64,000 nt of DNA from Nesterenkonia xinjiangensis (GCF_013410745.1 NZ_JACCFY010000001.1:1240001-1304000); one strand, 5' to 3'. Shown: positions 52,509 to 61,528, counted from the stretch's first letter. Translations and numbers: made by a program. The notes: a model not told the origin generated them from the sequence alone.

Positions 52509-52514
52509 TACTCT
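52509..52514 (+). promoter_or_regulatory. Candidate -10 box (TACTCT), leaderless LysR mRNA
   Basis: TACTCT, then 7 nt (GATCCCC), then ATG at 52522. The spacer is C-rich and cannot be a ribosome-binding site. Confidence 0.5.
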
Positions 52515-52521
52515 GATCCCC

Positions 52522-53445
52522 ATGGAACTGTCTCTGCGTCGACTGCGGATGCTGCGTGAGCTGCATCGGCGGGGGACGGTCACGGGAGTGGCGGCCAGCC
52601 TGCACTACAGCCCTTCAGCGGTCTCCCAGCAGCTGGCGCAGCTGGAGCGTGAAGTGGGTGCCTCGTTGTTCGAACGGCTGGGGCGCCGGATTCGGCTCAC
52701 CGAGCTGGGGGTGCTGCTCACAGAGCATGCTGACGAGATCCTCGGGGCGGTCGAACGCGCCGAGATGGCTCTCGAACGCGCGCAGGACGGCGTCGTCTCG
52801 CGCCTGAAGGCAGGGGTGTGGGCATCGGTCGCCTCAGGTCTCCTCCCGATGGCGTTGACCCGTCTGGCGCAGGAGCATCCCGGCATCGAGGTGCGCACCA
52901 CCGAATTGGCACCGGAGGACACGGCGAACGCGGTGCTCGACGGCGCCCTCGACTTCTCCTTCGTGATCGAGTACTCCGACTATGCGATTCCGTGGGACCC
53001 GGCGCTCGCCCGAGAGGTGATCGCCGTGGAGCGCCTCCACGCCGCCGTGGCGGCAGGCACCTGCCCCGAGTCCCCGGTCTCCCTCGCCGCCTTCGCGGAG
53101 CAGCCCTGGGTGCTGGCGGGTCCGACGTCGCATTTCGGGCGGGCGATCCGCCTCGCCTGCCGTCGGCACGGCTTCGAGCCCAGGATCGTGCACCAGGTCG
53201 AGGAGCAGGCGACGGCGCTGGCCATGGTGAACGGAGGGCTCGGCGTCACACTGGCCTCAGACCTGGTGCTCAACACCGTCCCCGAGGGTGTCGAGGTGAT
53301 CCCGCTGACCGAACCGGTGCTCCGGACCGTCTCCATCGCCCACCGCAGCGCCCACCCCACTCGGCGGCCGCTGGAACTGGTGATCGACGCCGTCAGGGCG
53401 GCCGCGGCTGAACGCGGCCTCGCCGCGGGGTCCGCGCTTCCGTAG
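52522..53445 (+). CDS. LysR family transcriptional regulator
   Basis: This 307-residue regulator has the helix-turn-helix VTGVAASLHYSPSAVSQQLA and the usual effector domain. It is divergent from the amino-acid dehydrogenase gene, separated by about 260 bp that hold a repeated TCGAGAATCGGTGTCGAGAG-like stretch near 52450-52475. Regulation of that dehydrogenase is likely but unproven. Its TAG stop is part of the -10 box of the next small gene. Confidence 0.9.
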   Translation: MELSLRRLRMLRELHRRGTVTGVAASLHYSPSAVSQQLAQLEREVGASLFERLGRRIRLTELGVLLTEHADEILGAVERAEMALERAQDGVVSRLKAGVWASVASGLLPMALTRLAQEHPGIEVRTTELAPEDTANAVLDGALDFSFVIEYSDYAIPWDPALAREVIAVERLHAAVAAGTCPESPVSLAAFAEQPWVLAGPTSHFGRAIRLACRRHGFEPRIVHQVEEQATALAMVNGGLGVTLASDLVLNTVPEGVEVIPLTEPVLRTVSIAHRSAHPTRRPLELVIDAVRAAAAERGLAAGSALP

Positions 53446-53448
53446 AGT
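53443..53448 (+). promoter_or_regulatory. Candidate -10 box (TAGAGT) overlapping the LysR stop codon
   Basis: TAGAGT contains the TAG stop of the LysR gene and lies 7 nt before the ATG at 53456. The intervening CGCCCCC has no ribosome-binding site, so the small gene probably makes a leaderless mRNA from inside its neighbour's end. Confidence 0.45.
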
Positions 53449-53455
53449 CGCCCCC

Positions 53456-53704
53456 ATGAGCTCACCGGAGAACCAGACGTCCCCGCGATCGACCGGATCA
53501 CGCCTTCCGGTGATCGCCTCGCTGATCGCCCTGGGAACCGTGTTCTGGATGCCTCACTTCGCTCTCACCGTGGCACTGGGCACTCTGCTGATCTGCGGGC
53601 TCAGCTGGAAGGACGGCTCCCGCCAGCTGCTCGTCGGGTCCCTCATCGCCAGTGGTCTGGCGCTCCTGATCGCCACGGCCCGCTTCAGCGGACTGCTCCC
53701 CTGA
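53456..53704 (+). CDS. Small two-helix membrane protein
   Basis: This is an 82-residue protein of unknown function. Residues 18-55 are nearly all hydrophobic (VIASLIALGTVFWMPHFALT, then LGTLLICGL), and a second hydrophobic stretch covers about 58-78. A short Ser/Pro/Thr N-terminus precedes them. It is small but has coding-like third positions and a leaderless-type promoter. It converges on the next gene with an 17-bp gap. Confidence 0.6.
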   Translation: MSSPENQTSPRSTGSRLPVIASLIALGTVFWMPHFALTVALGTLLICGLSWKDGSRQLLVGSLIASGLALLIATARFSGLLP

Positions 53705-53721
53705 CTGAGCCCTCCCCTGAC

Positions 53722-55143
53722 TCAGCCCTCCCCGGACCATTCCTCCTCCTGCCAGTCGTCGCCGGACCAAGGCTCGGCCTCCGCGCGGCCCCGCCGGCGC
53801 GATTCCTGCTCTGCGGCCGCCTGGCTGTACACCTGAGCGACGACGGCGGCGATGTTGCGGATGAACACGATCAGCCAGGCGAACAGGATCGCGGCACCGA
53901 TGAGCTCCAGGGAGGTCAGGTTGTAGTAGCCGATGGGCCGCCACAGGCTCGCCGCGAAGATCAGAACCCCGGCGGAGAGCATGCTGAGCAGGAAGAACGC
54001 CCGTGGGAACCCAGGGAGCCAGTACGGCATCCCCACCAGCAGCATCAGGAAGAACAGCCCGAACAGCGCGGTGAACGTCGCATGGATCTCGTTGTGCAGG
54101 TTCACTGGGACCAGCCCGACGCCGACCAGCGAGACGCCCATGCCGATCATTCCCGTGCGCACCACCCCGATGCGTGGTGAGCGGAAATGTCGTCTGACCG
54201 CATGCCGCAGCGGCATGGTCCTGGGCACCCGGCCCTGGGCGGCACGGCGCAGGTCACGTTCGGACCGGAGCCGTCGGAGGTGCCGACGGCGCACGTGCTC
54301 GGCCCAGATCTGCAGATCCCGGGTGATGAAGGCAGTCAGCGTGGTGATGATCAGTCCGGAGACCACCAGCGTGGTGTTGAAGGTCCAGAAGGAGGTCAGT
54401 CCGGCCTGCCCGGTCCCCAGCTCGGAGAACATCACGTGCCACCAGAACGGGTTCTCCGCGAAGAGCATCGAGACCAGCACTCCGGAGGCCATGAAGACTC
54501 CCAGAAGGGTGGACAGCGAGAACGCGTTGATCCGCGCTCCCGAGTTGAAGCTGAAGTAGGCGGCCACCGCCCCGCCTATCGCCAGCAGCACGGAGCCGGC
54601 GATGTAGTCCACGGTCAGACCGACGAAGGCCTCCTGGAAGACCCGGAAGATCCCCAGCGCCCCCATCACCGCGATGGAGGAGTGCACCACCAGCAGCGCC
54701 ACCGTGTCCATCAGCTGCCGGATCCGAGGCCTCTCCCCCAGCCAGATGTTCGCCATCCGCGTGTTCAGCGAGAAGCCCAGCAGGAACGCCAGCCCGGCGG
54801 TCACTCCGCCGACGATCGCGCCGAAGAACTGGATGGATCCGTCCCCGGCCAGCGCCGGCCGCTCCCCGGGAAACACCACCAGACCGAAAACCAGCCCCAG
54901 GGCACCGCCGAGGATCGCGCTCCAGATCGCCCGCGATTCGATGAGGACCTGCAGCCGGGCCTGCGACTCGAGCTGCTCAGGCGTCGTGATGGCCGGGTGG
55001 GCGGCCTCCTCGGAGGCGGCGAAGGCGGCCAGTCGTCGAGCCGCCCCATGGGTGGGGGTGATGTCGGTGACGTCAGGGGCCTTCCCGCGGACGCCGACGC
55101 CGTCGTCGTCCAGGCTCACCTGCCACCTGCGTGACCCTGCCAT
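53722..55143 (-). CDS. Uncharacterised polytopic membrane protein
   Basis: This 473-residue protein has about ten helices and a basic cytoplasmic loop in the middle (about 300-340, with RRRHLRRLRSERDLRR). The N-terminal 60 residues and the acidic C-terminal tail (EAEPWSGDDWQEEEWSG) are soluble. I do not recognise the family. The ATG at 55143 is taken as start; the frame stays open to 55227, across a triple GACCTTCTC-like repeat that encodes EKVEKVGRVE. GGGAGG lies about 12 nt before 55143. Confidence 0.65.
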   Translation of the reverse strand: MAGSRRWQVSLDDDGVGVRGKAPDVTDITPTHGAARRLAAFAASEEAAHPAITTPEQLESQARLQVLIESRAIWSAILGGALGLVFGLVVFPGERPALAGDGSIQFFGAIVGGVTAGLAFLLGFSLNTRMANIWLGERPRIRQLMDTVALLVVHSSIAVMGALGIFRVFQEAFVGLTVDYIAGSVLLAIGGAVAAYFSFNSGARINAFSLSTLLGVFMASGVLVSMLFAENPFWWHVMFSELGTGQAGLTSFWTFNTTLVVSGLIITTLTAFITRDLQIWAEHVRRRHLRRLRSERDLRRAAQGRVPRTMPLRHAVRRHFRSPRIGVVRTGMIGMGVSLVGVGLVPVNLHNEIHATFTALFGLFFLMLLVGMPYWLPGFPRAFFLLSMLSAGVLIFAASLWRPIGYYNLTSLELIGAAILFAWLIVFIRNIAAVVAQVYSQAAAEQESRRRGRAEAEPWSGDDWQEEEWSGEG

Positions 55144-55289
55144 GTTCGCCTCGACCCTCCCGACCTTCTCGACCTTCTCGACGCATGTGCTGTGCTCCAG
55201 ATTCGCCCGCCCGCTCCGCCGATGCAACTGCGGCCGACGAGGATGACCTCACCCAGATCCATCTCCTGTCCGCTCAGCCAGGTTCGCCG

Positions 55290-55295
55290 TAGACT
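55290..55295 (+). promoter_or_regulatory. Candidate -10 box (TAGACT), leaderless SRPBCC mRNA
   Basis: TAGACT, then 6 nt (GACGCC), then ATG at 55302. No ribosome-binding site is present. Confidence 0.5.
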
Positions 55296-55301
55296 GACGC
55301 C

Positions 55302-55772
55302 ATGAGCCAGACCCCCGAACCTGTGGACCGCGGAACCCACGTGATCGCCCGGAGGATCCGCGTCGAGGCCTCCGCCGAGGAGCTCTACACGATCATCGCG
55401 AACCCGCACAGGCATCACGAACTCGACGGATCCGGCACCGTGCGCACATCCGCGATCGGCCCGAGGGAGCTGCGCCTCGGGGACCGGTTCCGCGTGGACA
55501 TGCGCAAGTACAGCATCCCCTATGCGTTGACCATGGTCACCACCGCCGCCGAGCCCCATCGAGTCGTGGAGTGGCGCCACCCGGGCGGACACCGCTGGCG
55601 GTGGGAGCTCCAGCCCGAGGACGCCGCGACGGTGGTCACCGAGAGCTACGACTACACGGGCCAGCCGGCACCGATGCGGCGGCTGCTCGAGCTCGTCGGC
55701 GCCCACCGGGACAATGGGAAGGGGATCGCCGCGTCGCTGCAGCGCGTCCATGATCGCTTCGCGAGGACCTGA
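55302..55772 (+). CDS. SRPBCC (START/polyketide-cyclase-like) protein
   Basis: This 156-residue protein has the ligand-binding helix-grip fold. It opens with VIARRIRVEASAEELYTIIA and NPHRHHELDGSGTV, the usual start of the polyketide cyclase/dehydrase group, and closes with a long C-terminal helix. Such proteins bind lipids or small hydrophobic molecules. The ligand is unknown and no biosynthetic genes are near. Confidence 0.87.
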   Translation: MSQTPEPVDRGTHVIARRIRVEASAEELYTIIANPHRHHELDGSGTVRTSAIGPRELRLGDRFRVDMRKYSIPYALTMVTTAAEPHRVVEWRHPGGHRWRWELQPEDAATVVTESYDYTGQPAPMRRLLELVGAHRDNGKGIAASLQRVHDRFART

Positions 55773-55811
55773 GACGGAGGGCTCTGCAGCGCCACACGAG
55801 AGGTGCGGATC

Positions 55812-55850
55812 GCCTCAGGACCGAAAGATCTGAAGGTCGTTTCCTGAGGC
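55812..55850. terminator. Inverted repeat in the gap after the SRPBCC gene
   Basis: GCCTCAGGA (55812-55820) pairs with TCCTGAGGC (55842-55850). A third CCTCAGG copy follows at 55864-55870. It may terminate the SRPBCC transcript or bind a regulator. The rest of the 230-bp gap holds a TACACT box near 55920 that could be the -10 of the CGNR gene, 80 nt before its start. Confidence 0.4.
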
Positions 55851-56002
55851 AACCATGCGAAAACCTCAGGAACAAGGTGACAGTTCCATCACTTTCAGCC
55901 CGTGAGACGTTCATCTCGTTACACTGAGAGGACCCGTTGCACCAGGTGCCGAGGCCGCCGTTTCCGGCCTCCGCACCCTTTCACCTTGTCAGGAGACACT
56001 GC

Positions 56003-56809
56003 ATGTTCCACGCAGAGATCAACCGTACCCTGACGGCGGCCGTCAATCTCATGAACACCTCCGAGGGACGTCACAGCGCCAAGCCGGCCTCCGATCAGCT
56101 GACCAGCATCGAGAGCCTGCGCAAGTACCTCACCTCCCAGGACTCTGAGCTGAAGTGGCCGTCGTCGAACCTCGACCGTGCACAGGTCGACAAGGTTCGC
56201 GAACTGCGCGCCCTCCTCCACCAGATCTGGGGCGCCGCCCCGATCACCAGCACCGAACCGGTGGAGAGGATCAACGCGCTGCTCGAGGGTGTGGGCACGC
56301 GTGTGGTCCGCACCTCCGGCGGCGAGGAGCCGCAGTTCCGCTCCGTGCCGATCCCTGTGAGCACCCAGCTCGCCGACGTGATGACTGCCGTCGTCGCCGA
56401 CGCCCTGCAGTTCATGGTGGTCAATGACGAGACCGGCCGCATGCGCACCTGTCGGGGTGACGACTGTGACGCCGTGATCGTCGATCTCACCCGGAACCGC
56501 TCCAAGCTGTTCTGCGACTTCGGCAACTGTGCCAACCGCGCTCACGTGCGGGCCTACCGCGCCCGCCAGGCCGCCCTGCGCGAGGCGGGGCGCCGGGCGC
56601 TGGCCGGCGACGGAGCGTCCGAGGCCAAGGACAAGCTCACGAAGCCCAGCGCAGCGGAGAAGGCGGCGCAGATCGAAGAGCCGACCTCCGAGTCTGCGAT
56701 CGCCGCCAAGGAGTTCCGGGACCGGATGCGCGACGAGCTCCTGGAGAAGCGCGACAAGAAGGACAAGAAGTCCAAGAAGAAGAAGGACAAGAAGAAGGCG
56801 AAGAAGTGA
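56003..56809 (+). CDS. CGNR zinc-finger protein with lysine-rich tail
   Basis: This 268-residue protein belongs to the ABATE/CGNR family of likely transcription regulators. An N-terminal helical ABATE domain (about 1-140) precedes the zinc finger CRGDDCDAVIVDLTRNRSKL, then FCDFGNCANRAHVRAYRARQ, which holds the four Cys and the CGNR-like GNCANR. The C-terminal 60 residues are charged, ending in an almost pure Lys/Asp run. AGGAG lies 8 nt before the ATG. The tail is unusual and may bind nucleic acid. Confidence 0.87.
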   Translation: MFHAEINRTLTAAVNLMNTSEGRHSAKPASDQLTSIESLRKYLTSQDSELKWPSSNLDRAQVDKVRELRALLHQIWGAAPITSTEPVERINALLEGVGTRVVRTSGGEEPQFRSVPIPVSTQLADVMTAVVADALQFMVVNDETGRMRTCRGDDCDAVIVDLTRNRSKLFCDFGNCANRAHVRAYRARQAALREAGRRALAGDGASEAKDKLTKPSAAEKAAQIEEPTSESAIAAKEFRDRMRDELLEKRDKKDKKSKKKKDKKKAKK

Positions 56810-56832
56810 CCCCCTGAGGGTCACCCGCCGCT

Positions 56833-56904
56833 GTTGAGCTGGTGAGTTTCCGCCCGAATGCGAGCGTTTCGACGCGTATTCCGGCGGAAACTCACCAGCT
56901 CAAC
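56833..56904. terminator. Long perfect hairpin after the CGNR gene
   Basis: Perfect 22-bp arms at 56833-56854 and 56883-56904 continue inward for about 7 bp with mismatches, around a small loop. It fills the convergent gap between the CGNR gene and a membrane protein gene. Confidence 0.8.
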
Positions 56905-56920
56905 GCGTCTCTGGAGGGAG

Positions 56921-57304
56921 TCAGTCCTCGGCGCGGCCGTAACGGGGCTCTCCACCCTCGGCCTCGCGCGCCTCCTCGGCCTTCCGCCGGGCAGCCTCGG
57001 CGCGACGTGCAGCCACCTGTGCGCGGTAGAGCTCCTCGGAGTTCCGGTTGACCCCAGCTCCTGTGGAGAGGTCCTCGGGGTTCTCCCGCGAGGCCAGCTG
57101 GAGCATCGAGACCACCAGCAGCGAGATGATGAACACCAGGCCGAAGGCGATGAGCCCCAGGTCCACGCGGGCCGGGTTGTCGGTGCCGCCGGAGGCGGAG
57201 ATCAAGGTGACGAAGCCGGCGACGAACGCCAGGGCCGCGGAGAAGATCAACGGAGCCTTGACCGACTCGATCAGCGAGCGGCGCTCCTTCTTGTCCTCTG
57301 CCAC
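56921..57304 (-). CDS. Small two-helix membrane protein with charged tail
   Basis: This 127-residue protein has two helices (about 18-38 and 48-68), with a KERRS-type basic N-terminus and a long Arg/Glu/Ala C-terminal helix (RRAEAARRKAEEAREAEGGE) that could form a coiled coil. The GTG at 57304 has GAGGAG about 5 nt upstream. A TAGAAT box at 57369-57374 suits the promoter. The function is unknown. Confidence 0.7.
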   Translation of the reverse strand: MAEDKKERRSLIESVKAPLIFSAALAFVAGFVTLISASGGTDNPARVDLGLIAFGLVFIISLLVVSMLQLASRENPEDLSTGAGVNRNSEELYRAQVAARRAEAARRKAEEAREAEGGEPRYGRAED

Positions 57305-57368
57305 AGGGCTCCTCGTTCCTCGTCAGATGGAATGCTGTTCAGGCCGACTCCGATGCCGACGCCCAGCC

Positions 57369-57374
57369 ATTCTA
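57369..57374 (-). promoter_or_regulatory. Candidate -10 box (TAGAAT) before the small membrane protein gene
   Basis: TAGAAT on the minus strand would start transcription near 57362, giving a leader of about 60 nt that includes the GAGGAG ribosome-binding site. Confidence 0.4.
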
Positions 57375-57405
57375 CGCCGTGTAGTAGATCGGGTGCGAGT
57401 CCGGA

Positions 57406-57969
57406 TCAGTCGCGTTCCCTGCGGGCCTCATGGACCAGTCCGGCGCCGCTGATCATCAGCAGCACGGCCATGATGATCACTCCCATCCCGGCGATGCCCA
57501 GGATGCCATGCACGTCCAGCTGCATGCCCACCAGCAGACTGACACCGGTGAGGGTGCCGACCGCACCCAACAGCACCTGGTCACGGGAGGGCACGAACTC
57601 GCGCCGCCCCCGGATCCCGGACACCAGCTCGGCGACGCCCATAGCGACGAAACCGACTCCGGCGATGACGGCGGCGGCCGTCGTCGTCCCCACGAACACC
57701 GTGGCGAGACCGGAGAGCACCCAGACCGCCGCACCCAGGGCCAGGGGTCCACGCACCACAGCGGGGACGACCTCCTCATCCTTGGCGTAGTCCCAGACGG
57801 CGGTGGCGCCGAGCACGAAGTAGGCGGCCACGGAGACCTTCAGCAGGGTCAGGGTCTCGTCCTGCCAGAAGATCGTGACGACGGCGAAGACGACCGTGAT
57901 GACCGCGCGGAGCCAGACGGGCCGGATCAGCGCTTCGGCGGTGGGGGCGGGGATTCTCTTCACTGGCAC
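57406..57969 (-). CDS. Uncharacterised membrane protein, six helices
   Basis: This 187-residue protein has about six short hydrophobic helices and no soluble domain. Pairs such as AVITVVFAVVTIFWQ and LSGLATVFVGTTTAAAVIAG recall the HdeD/DUF308 family, but the match is not certain. The GTG start at 57969 has a TAGACT box 7 nt upstream and no Shine-Dalgarno. Confidence 0.68.
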   Translation of the reverse strand: MPVKRIPAPTAEALIRPVWLRAVITVVFAVVTIFWQDETLTLLKVSVAAYFVLGATAVWDYAKDEEVVPAVVRGPLALGAAVWVLSGLATVFVGTTTAAAVIAGVGFVAMGVAELVSGIRGRREFVPSRDQVLLGAVGTLTGVSLLVGMQLDVHGILGIAGMGVIIMAVLLMISGAGLVHEARRERD

Positions 57970-57976
57970 GCAGGCG

Positions 57977-57982
57977 AGTCTA
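57977..57982 (-). promoter_or_regulatory. Candidate -10 box (TAGACT), leaderless GTG-start mRNA
   Basis: TAGACT on the minus strand is followed by 7 nt (CGCCTGC) and the GTG at 57969. Confidence 0.45.
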
Positions 57983-58008
57983 CTCGCTCCACCGGGGCCG
58001 TTCAGGAC

Positions 58009-59349
58009 TCAGCGAGACTCCCCGCCGATCATCCATCGGTCGCTGGCCGTCCGCAGACCCAGGGTCAGTGCGCGGGCGCCGATGAACACCACCGCGTAGC
58101 CGATCCACAGCCACACCACGGCCTCCACACCAGTCAGGCCGCGGGAGGCGATCCACCACAGGGCGGGGAGGTACAGGGCCAGGTTCACGAGTCCGGCGAT
58201 CGCGAGGTATCTCACATCCCCGGCGCCCATGAGCACCCCGTCGAGCACGAACACATAGCCGGAGATCGGCTGCGCCAGGGCCACCACGAACAGCGCGGCG
58301 GTGATCATCGAGGCCACCTGTGGATCCGGGGTGAACAGGCCGGCCCCGAAGGGCGCAAGCACGGCGATGAGCGCCCCGGTGATCACTCCGAAGCCCAGGC
58401 CCCAGAGGATCATGAGGCGGGTCAGTCTGCGGGCGACGTCGAGCCTCTCGGCACCCAGCTCCTTGCCGATGAGCGCCTGAGCGGCGATCGCCAGGGCGTC
58501 GAGCACGAAGGCCAGCGTGGAGAACACGACGAAGGTCACCTGATGGGCGGCCAGGGTGTCCGCGCCGAGATCGGTGGCTACCAGCACCGTGGCGACGATG
58601 GCGGCACGCAGACTCACGGTGCGCAGCATCATCCAGGAGCCGATGGAGAAGGACCGCCGCAGGCCGATCGGGTCCACGCCCAGGGGCACGCCCTGGGCAC
58701 GCAGCCGCGGGAGGATGATGACCAGGTAGACGGCGGCCATGCCCCACTGGGCGATGGAGGTGCCCACTGCCGCGCCGGTGACCCCGAGCCCCACCGGATG
58801 CACCAGCACCAGGTTCAGGACGATGTTGGCTCCGAAGCCGGCGCCGGCGACGATCAGCGGAGTCGTGGTGTCCTGCATGCCGCGCAGCACCCCAGTGGCG
58901 GCGAAGACCAGCAGGATCGCCGGGACCCCCGGCATGGACCACAGCAGGTAGTCCCAGGCGTGGGAGTGCATCGCGCCGTCGCTGCCCATGGCGCCCAGCA
59001 GCCGCTCTCCGAAGGCGACGCCGGCGGCGGCCAGCACCGCACCGAGGATCAGCGAGAGCCAGAGCCCGTCACGTCCGGCGGCCAGCGCCTTGGCCATGCG
59101 CCCGGCCCCCACGTAGCGGGCGACGGTCGGGGTGGTGGAGTAGGCCAGGAAGATCATCAGCCCGGTGACGGTGTGCATCACGGTGATGCCCAGCGCGGCC
59201 CCGGCGAGCTCGTCCACGCCGAGTCGGCCGATGATGGCCGTGTCGGCCAGCAGGAACAGCGGCTCGGCCACCAGCGCCCCCAGGGCGGGGACCGCCAGGG
59301 CGAGGATCTGCCGCGGCAGCGGACGTGGATCGGTGGTGGGTGCGCTCAT
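58009..59349 (-). CDS. MATE family efflux transporter
   Basis: This 446-residue protein has twelve predicted helices in two similar halves. It begins with ILALAVPALGALVAEPLFLL and DTAIIGRLG, which is the DinF-branch start of the MATE family. These are Na+- or H+-driven drug and cation exporters. It stands between an uncharacterised membrane gene and a CPBP protease gene. The substrate cannot be told. Confidence 0.92.
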   Translation of the reverse strand: MSAPTTDPRPLPRQILALAVPALGALVAEPLFLLADTAIIGRLGVDELAGAALGITVMHTVTGLMIFLAYSTTPTVARYVGAGRMAKALAAGRDGLWLSLILGAVLAAAGVAFGERLLGAMGSDGAMHSHAWDYLLWSMPGVPAILLVFAATGVLRGMQDTTTPLIVAGAGFGANIVLNLVLVHPVGLGVTGAAVGTSIAQWGMAAVYLVIILPRLRAQGVPLGVDPIGLRRSFSIGSWMMLRTVSLRAAIVATVLVATDLGADTLAAHQVTFVVFSTLAFVLDALAIAAQALIGKELGAERLDVARRLTRLMILWGLGFGVITGALIAVLAPFGAGLFTPDPQVASMITAALFVVALAQPISGYVFVLDGVLMGAGDVRYLAIAGLVNLALYLPALWWIASRGLTGVEAVVWLWIGYAVVFIGARALTLGLRTASDRWMIGGESR

Positions 59350-59398
59350 CGATCGTGATCGAACCGCGAGTCAGGGCGCGGCATTCCCCCGGGCACGG

Positions 59399-60538
59399 TC
59401 ACAGCAGCCCCAGCGGGCCGGCCAGGGCTCGGGCTGCGGCCAGGATGACTCCGTAGGGTTCGATCCCCTCGAGGTCCTCCAAGAGAGGTGCCAGCCAGTA
59501 CTGCAAGGTCACGGCCATGCAGTTGTTGAACGCGTGCAGGAGCCACACGAACAGCAGAGATCGGCCGGAGAAGATGTAGGCCAGGGTGAAGACGATCGAC
59601 ATGGTCAGATACGGCACGACAGTCATCAGCACGGCCTGCAGGTCTCCGGCGAACAGCTCGCTGGAGACATGCAGGAAGGCGAAGGGCACCACCGAGATCA
59701 CGGCGCAGAACCAGATGTTCAGGTGCCGTGAGAGCTTGCCGATCAGCAGGTGCCGAAAGATGTACTCCTCCACCAGGGGCGCCAGCAGACCCAGCACAAG
59801 CAGGGCGGCCCAGAACGGGGCAGCCTGAAGCATCGCCTCGATGCCGGCCTGATTCGCGCTGACATCCTGCTCAGCTCCGGTCAGCGCCATGACCAGAGCC
59901 ATCAGCAGGACGTTGACTCCGACGATGGCCACCCAGAGCCCGGGGATGAGGAAGAGCTTCAGCCACGCGAGGGCATGATGCGTGAAGACCACCAGCGAAC
60001 GCCACAGCGCCTTGCCCGCGACGGCAAGGATCAGCACGGTGAGGGCCCCGAACGTCAACCCGCTGATGAGGAACTCCAGCCGCGCCTCCTCCGGGGTGAG
60101 GCTGATCTCCTCGGCTGGGGAGAAGAGCATGAGAGAGACCAGGCTCACACCCACGACGAGGACGAGATAGGGCACCACCGGGAGCAGGTCCCACCAGAGG
60201 AAGCGTCCGGGCCGCGAGTCGGGCTGGCGCCAGACTCCCCGCGAATAGCGGTCCTTGGGGTCCGGGAGGGGCTGGACCCGAGGCTGCGGCACGGGAGCCG
60301 GCATCTGCGCGTACGGGCCCTGCGCGTACGGGCCCGGCCACTGAGGATGGGATGCGTAGGGCCCCGGTCGCTGCGGCGAGTTCGGAGGAACATGACCGGC
60401 GGGAGGATGACCGTAGAGATGCGGCGCCTGTGGCTGACCATACGGGTGGTCGTACTGGTGCGGCTGGGGGACGGGCTGTGCTGGCTGGTCCCAGCCCGGC
60501 TGTCCCTGGCCCTCAGGCTCCTGCGGAGGTGTGCTCAT
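59399..60538 (-). CDS. CPBP family intramembrane metalloprotease
   Basis: This 379-residue protein has a Pro/Gln/His-rich cytoplasmic N-terminus (about 1-110) and eight helices. The CAAX protease/bacteriocin-processing motifs are visible: EEYIFRHLL (the EExxxR motif), FAFLHVSSE and WLLHAFNN, with two of the metal-binding His residues. Family members process prenylated peptides or protect against bacteriocins. A TAGGGT box lies 8 nt before the ATG. The substrate is unknown. Confidence 0.9.
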   Translation of the reverse strand: MSTPPQEPEGQGQPGWDQPAQPVPQPHQYDHPYGQPQAPHLYGHPPAGHVPPNSPQRPGPYASHPQWPGPYAQGPYAQMPAPVPQPRVQPLPDPKDRYSRGVWRQPDSRPGRFLWWDLLPVVPYLVLVVGVSLVSLMLFSPAEEISLTPEEARLEFLISGLTFGALTVLILAVAGKALWRSLVVFTHHALAWLKLFLIPGLWVAIVGVNVLLMALVMALTGAEQDVSANQAGIEAMLQAAPFWAALLVLGLLAPLVEEYIFRHLLIGKLSRHLNIWFCAVISVVPFAFLHVSSELFAGDLQAVLMTVVPYLTMSIVFTLAYIFSGRSLLFVWLLHAFNNCMAVTLQYWLAPLLEDLEGIEPYGVILAAARALAGPLGLL

Positions 60539-60724
60539 ATCGCCCCACCCTAAGAGATGCGGCTGACGCCCACGTCAGCCTCAAGACGTAGTGTGCCGCC
60601 GATTCAACCCCGTGCGATGCCGGCGTCGTCATGAGCAACGATGTCGTGAACGTCCCACACGGCTGTGACGAGCGCCCCGCGGGTGATCGGACGACGGCGA
60701 CGGGCCCGAACCGCGCACTGTCAT

Positions 60725-61528
60725 TCACCCCTGAGCAGGGCCCCAGGCCGGTCCGGCACCGGGCGTCGGCCAGGCCCCCTGCTCGCGACGCCGTCGTCGT
60801 CGGATCACCGCCACGATGATGCCGGCGACGAGCAGCCCCAGGCCGATAGTGCCGGCGGCGATGCCGCCGAAGACGCTGCCCAGCACCCCGAACACCCCGC
60901 CCATGAGACCCACGAAGTCACCGCCCGGGGCGATCACGATGAACGACTCCCCCTCGGCGACCTGCCCGGGGTCGGCGAACGCCTCGATCTCGACGGTGTG
61001 CAGGCCGGACTCATGCGCCGTGTAGCTGTACTGTCCGACGGCGTCGGTGCCGCCCATCGAGGCGGTGGAGCTGATCTGTGCCGGTCCCATGGTGCGCGAC
61101 TCCCCGCTGGGCGCCGTCACCTCCGGCACGTCGGCCAGTCGCGGAGTGCTCGAGCCCGAGGGCGAGGCCACATAGAGCAGGTAGCTCTCGTCCGCGTCGA
61201 GCTGGACCTCCACGGTGATCGGAGGCTCTCCGCTGAACACGGCATCGGATCCCGGCCCGCCGTTCCGGTCCAGGACTCCGAGGGGCACCGTCTGGGTGAA
61301 CATCAGCGCCGCCATCACGAAAAGCCCCACCGCACCGGCCAGCAGCACGCTTCCGAGGACGATGAGCACCATGGGCAGCGGCCCGCGGGTCGGCTTCGGT
61401 GCCGGTGCGCTGTAGAGCGGATACTGGAATGGCTGTGCATACCCCGACTGCGAGGGCCCGTACGGGGGCTGCCCATGGGGCAGCGACCCGTGCGGCTGAC
61501 CCGGCTGGCCCTCTGGTGGCTGCGTCAT
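60725..61528 (-). CDS. Uncharacterised membrane protein with Pro/Gln-rich tail
   Basis: This 267-residue protein has a Pro/Gln/Gly-rich N-terminal 45 residues, one helix at about 52-75 (VLIVLGSVLLAGAVGLFVMA), an extracytoplasmic beta-rich domain (about 80-200), and a second helix near 215-240. The ectodomain contains EVQLDADESYLLYV and a SGLHTVEIEAFADPGQ segment that could be a carbohydrate- or ligand-binding sandwich. The function is unknown. GAGAGGGG precedes the ATG. Confidence 0.68.
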   Translation of the reverse strand: MTQPPEGQPGQPHGSLPHGQPPYGPSQSGYAQPFQYPLYSAPAPKPTRGPLPMVLIVLGSVLLAGAVGLFVMAALMFTQTVPLGVLDRNGGPGSDAVFSGEPPITVEVQLDADESYLLYVASPSGSSTPRLADVPEVTAPSGESRTMGPAQISSTASMGGTDAVGQYSYTAHESGLHTVEIEAFADPGQVAEGESFIVIAPGGDFVGLMGGVFGVLGSVFGGIAAGTIGLGLLVAGIIVAVIRRRRRREQGAWPTPGAGPAWGPAQG

